DNA of 64,000 nt. It comes from Skeletonema tropicum. Taxonomy: Eukaryota; Bacillariophyta; Thalassiosirophyceae; Thalassiosirales; Thalassiosiraceae. The position numbers and the translations under genes were made by a program. This document shows positions 62,706 through 64,000 of this stretch, one piece after another. Where the stretch lies: contig CM074131.1 in assembly GCA_037178625.1 (NCBI GenBank), positions 2,232,001 through 2,296,000 of the forward strand, read 5' to 3'. The notes beneath the pieces were generated by a model. That model made no database searches. It saw only the letters and a program-made list of their open reading frames with translations, and had not been told where the DNA came from. Each line of letters opens with the position of its first letter. The first letter of the stretch is position 1.

Positions 62706-64000
62706 ATGTTGCTTTCACGACTTGCACTTGGTGTATTGCTAGTTTCCACATCATGTGGAGCATTCTCGCCGTCAACAACAAAGAATAATCAACTGATAAC
62801 ACACCCCTCAACGAAAACAAGTTTTTTCTCAGCTGTTCAAGAGGAAGCTTTATCCGACACAGATGAAGATGTTCTATTCGGCGAAGCGTCACCCCAATTC
62901 CCCGGACGTCAGCGCACAGTTTCCAAAACAGGAGTGATTCTACCAGACAATAGAAGTCCACCAAATCCATTGGATCACTCGAAAGACCCACTTGTCAACA
63001 AACTTCGCACAATGAGGGACACAGTGTCTTCCTGTCCGGCTATTTGGAAGAATCTTGCTCAAGATTGTCCCGACAAACGAGCAGTATTGGATGAACACTT
63101 GTGTGATACCAAGATCGATTACACATTTGCACAAATGGAAGACAAAGTGCTCCGATCTGCAGCAGCATTCAAAAACTTGGGAGTGAAAAAAGGAGTGAAT
63201 GTAGCTGTTTTGGGCGAAAACTCGGCACAGTGGCTTATCATAGATCATGGTATTCAGCTTGCTGGGGGAGCGTCTGCAGTCCGTGGAGCAGACGCGCCTA
63301 TTGATGAATTGCGTTATATTTACGAACATTCGGATAGTGCTGGCATTGCAGTATTGCAGGATGTTCGGTTGCTACAAAAGTTGAGCAAGGATGCCAAGGC
63401 TAAGGGACTCGCAAATCTTGGTTTGAGTAATGAATCGTTTGGACCTGTGAAGACTGTTATTCTCATGCACAAGGGGAAGAAAACAACTGATGAAATTAAG
63501 GCATTGGGTGAGGAGAATGGTGTTGAGGTGCTTGTACTCTCGGACCTCTTGGATTCCACCTCCCCAGCAAGCTACAAGGAATTGCCTACACTGGATCGTT
63601 CCGATTTGTCCACCATTGTCTACACTTCAGGTACGACAGGGCGTCCGAAGGGAGTTATGCTAACTCACGGCAACCTGCTGCATCAAGTTGGACATCGTCT
63701 GTCACCAACTAGACCCTACGACGAGACAGAACCTCTCCCTGGTGAACTTATGCTCTCCCTTCTCCCTGTTTGGCACATCACTGAGCGTACCTTCGAGCTC
63801 TATATGCTTTGTCGTGGCTGCCACGTTGTTTACTCTGGCATCCGTTGGTTCAAGAACGATTTGGCAAAGCATCAACCTCAGTGGATGGTCCTAGTACCAA
63901 GAGTGTTGGAAAAAGTTGCAATGGGAGTGCAAGATAAATTTGCCTCGGGTAGCGCTGTGGTGAAAGGATTGGTCAAGTTGTTCACTGCTACGAGTACACT
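62706..64000 (+). CDS. Acyl-CoA/acyl-ACP synthetase (AMP-binding), 5' part
   Basis: The frame from the ATG at 62706 stays open to the right edge, 431 codons. The signal-like start MLLSRLALGVLLVSTSCG with AFSP points to the plastid/ER route. The AMP-binding core contains the family P-loop YTSGTTGRPKGVMLTH (about 305-320) and, before it, the motifs ENSAQWLIIDHGIQLAGG and GADAPIDELRYIYEHSDS. The latter resemble cyanobacterial Slr1609/plant AAE15-type acyl-ACP synthetases, which re-activate free fatty acids in plastids. General long-chain acyl-CoA synthetase cannot be excluded. The C-terminal half is outside the window. Confidence 0.9.
   Translation, partial: MLLSRLALGVLLVSTSCGAFSPSTTKNNQLITHPSTKTSFFSAVQEEALSDTDEDVLFGEASPQFPGRQRTVSKTGVILPDNRSPPNPLDHSKDPLVNKLRTMRDTVSSCPAIWKNLAQDCPDKRAVLDEHLCDTKIDYTFAQMEDKVLRSAAAFKNLGVKKGVNVAVLGENSAQWLIIDHGIQLAGGASAVRGADAPIDELRYIYEHSDSAGIAVLQDVRLLQKLSKDAKAKGLANLGLSNESFGPVKTVILMHKGKKTTDEIKALGEENGVEVLVLSDLLDSTSPASYKELPTLDRSDLSTIVYTSGTTGRPKGVMLTHGNLLHQVGHRLSPTRPYDETEPLPGELMLSLLPVWHITERTFELYMLCRGCHVVYSGIRWFKNDLAKHQPQWMVLVPRVLEKVAMGVQDKFASGSAVVKGLVKLFTATST

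Noticed and set aside
1..64000. CRISPR arrays, bacterial operons, tRNA or rRNA genes
   Set aside because: No regularly spaced repeats with unique spacers, no Shine-Dalgarno-type arrangement, and no cloverleaf with a recognisable TTCGA arm was found by eye. A tRNAscan-SE run would settle tRNAs.

Overview
The window reads as nuclear DNA of a photosynthetic stramenopile, most likely a diatom, probably centric. The evidence is short spliceosomal introns (about 70-120 nt), several secretory-type N-termini followed by Phe-containing cleavage motifs like the diatom plastid motif ASAFAP (the UGA-Sec peroxiredoxin-like gene, the fibrillin, acetolactate synthase, the acyl-ligase), a heat-shock-factor gene, a plastid Tic22-type import factor, an SF-assemblin and a UGA-Sec selenoprotein. 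No species name can be given from the sequence alone.

Layout. 1-7.2 kb: partial mitochondrial-type gene, Tic22-like protein, dihydrodiol-dehydrogenase-like oxidoreductase, sideroflexin and an HSF with a transmembrane segment. 7.2-16.75 kb: a mobile region with C/G-rich tandem repeats and an apparently intact Helitron Rep-helicase (2740 aa in two exons). 16.75-25.3 kb: a segment bounded by two near-identical inverted arms of about 0.65 kb. One arm belongs to a complete dUTPase gene and the other holds a truncated copy. Between them lie a MORN protein, ribonucleotide reductase small subunit (RNR2), a RING protein, a MITE-like element and a repeat-rich unknown protein. 25.7-36.9 kb: conserved cell genes (CRNKL1/CLF1, HscB, SF-assemblin, RlmN-like methyltransferase, EFL1, a BSD-domain protein). 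37.0-38.1 kb: a hAT-type element with a perfect 8-bp target duplication. 38.4-53.4 kb: mitochondrial PheRS, a membrane RING protein, an SDR-like protein, exportin-5, a membrane methyltransferase-like protein, a CaMKK-like kinase and acetolactate synthase. 54.1-64 kb: ACADSB-type acyl-CoA dehydrogenase, a small unknown, a plastid fibrillin, a selenoprotein with a visible SECIS, an opine-dehydrogenase-like protein, a helicase-associated-domain protein and the 5' part of an acyl-CoA/acyl-ACP synthetase.

The genes do not form operons. Functional themes are plastid biology (Tic22, fibrillin, ALS, acyl-ligase, selenoprotein), mitochondrial function (sideroflexin, HscB, PheRS, ACADSB), RNA processing, export and ribosome maturation (CRNKL1, exportin-5, EFL1), and dNTP supply (RNR2 and dUTPase in the same inverted-repeat block).

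Caution: at least seven otherwise well conserved genes contain one or more single-base frame breaks. Sequencing or assembly indels are the simplest explanation. The affected genes are annotated as whole genes, with the break stated.
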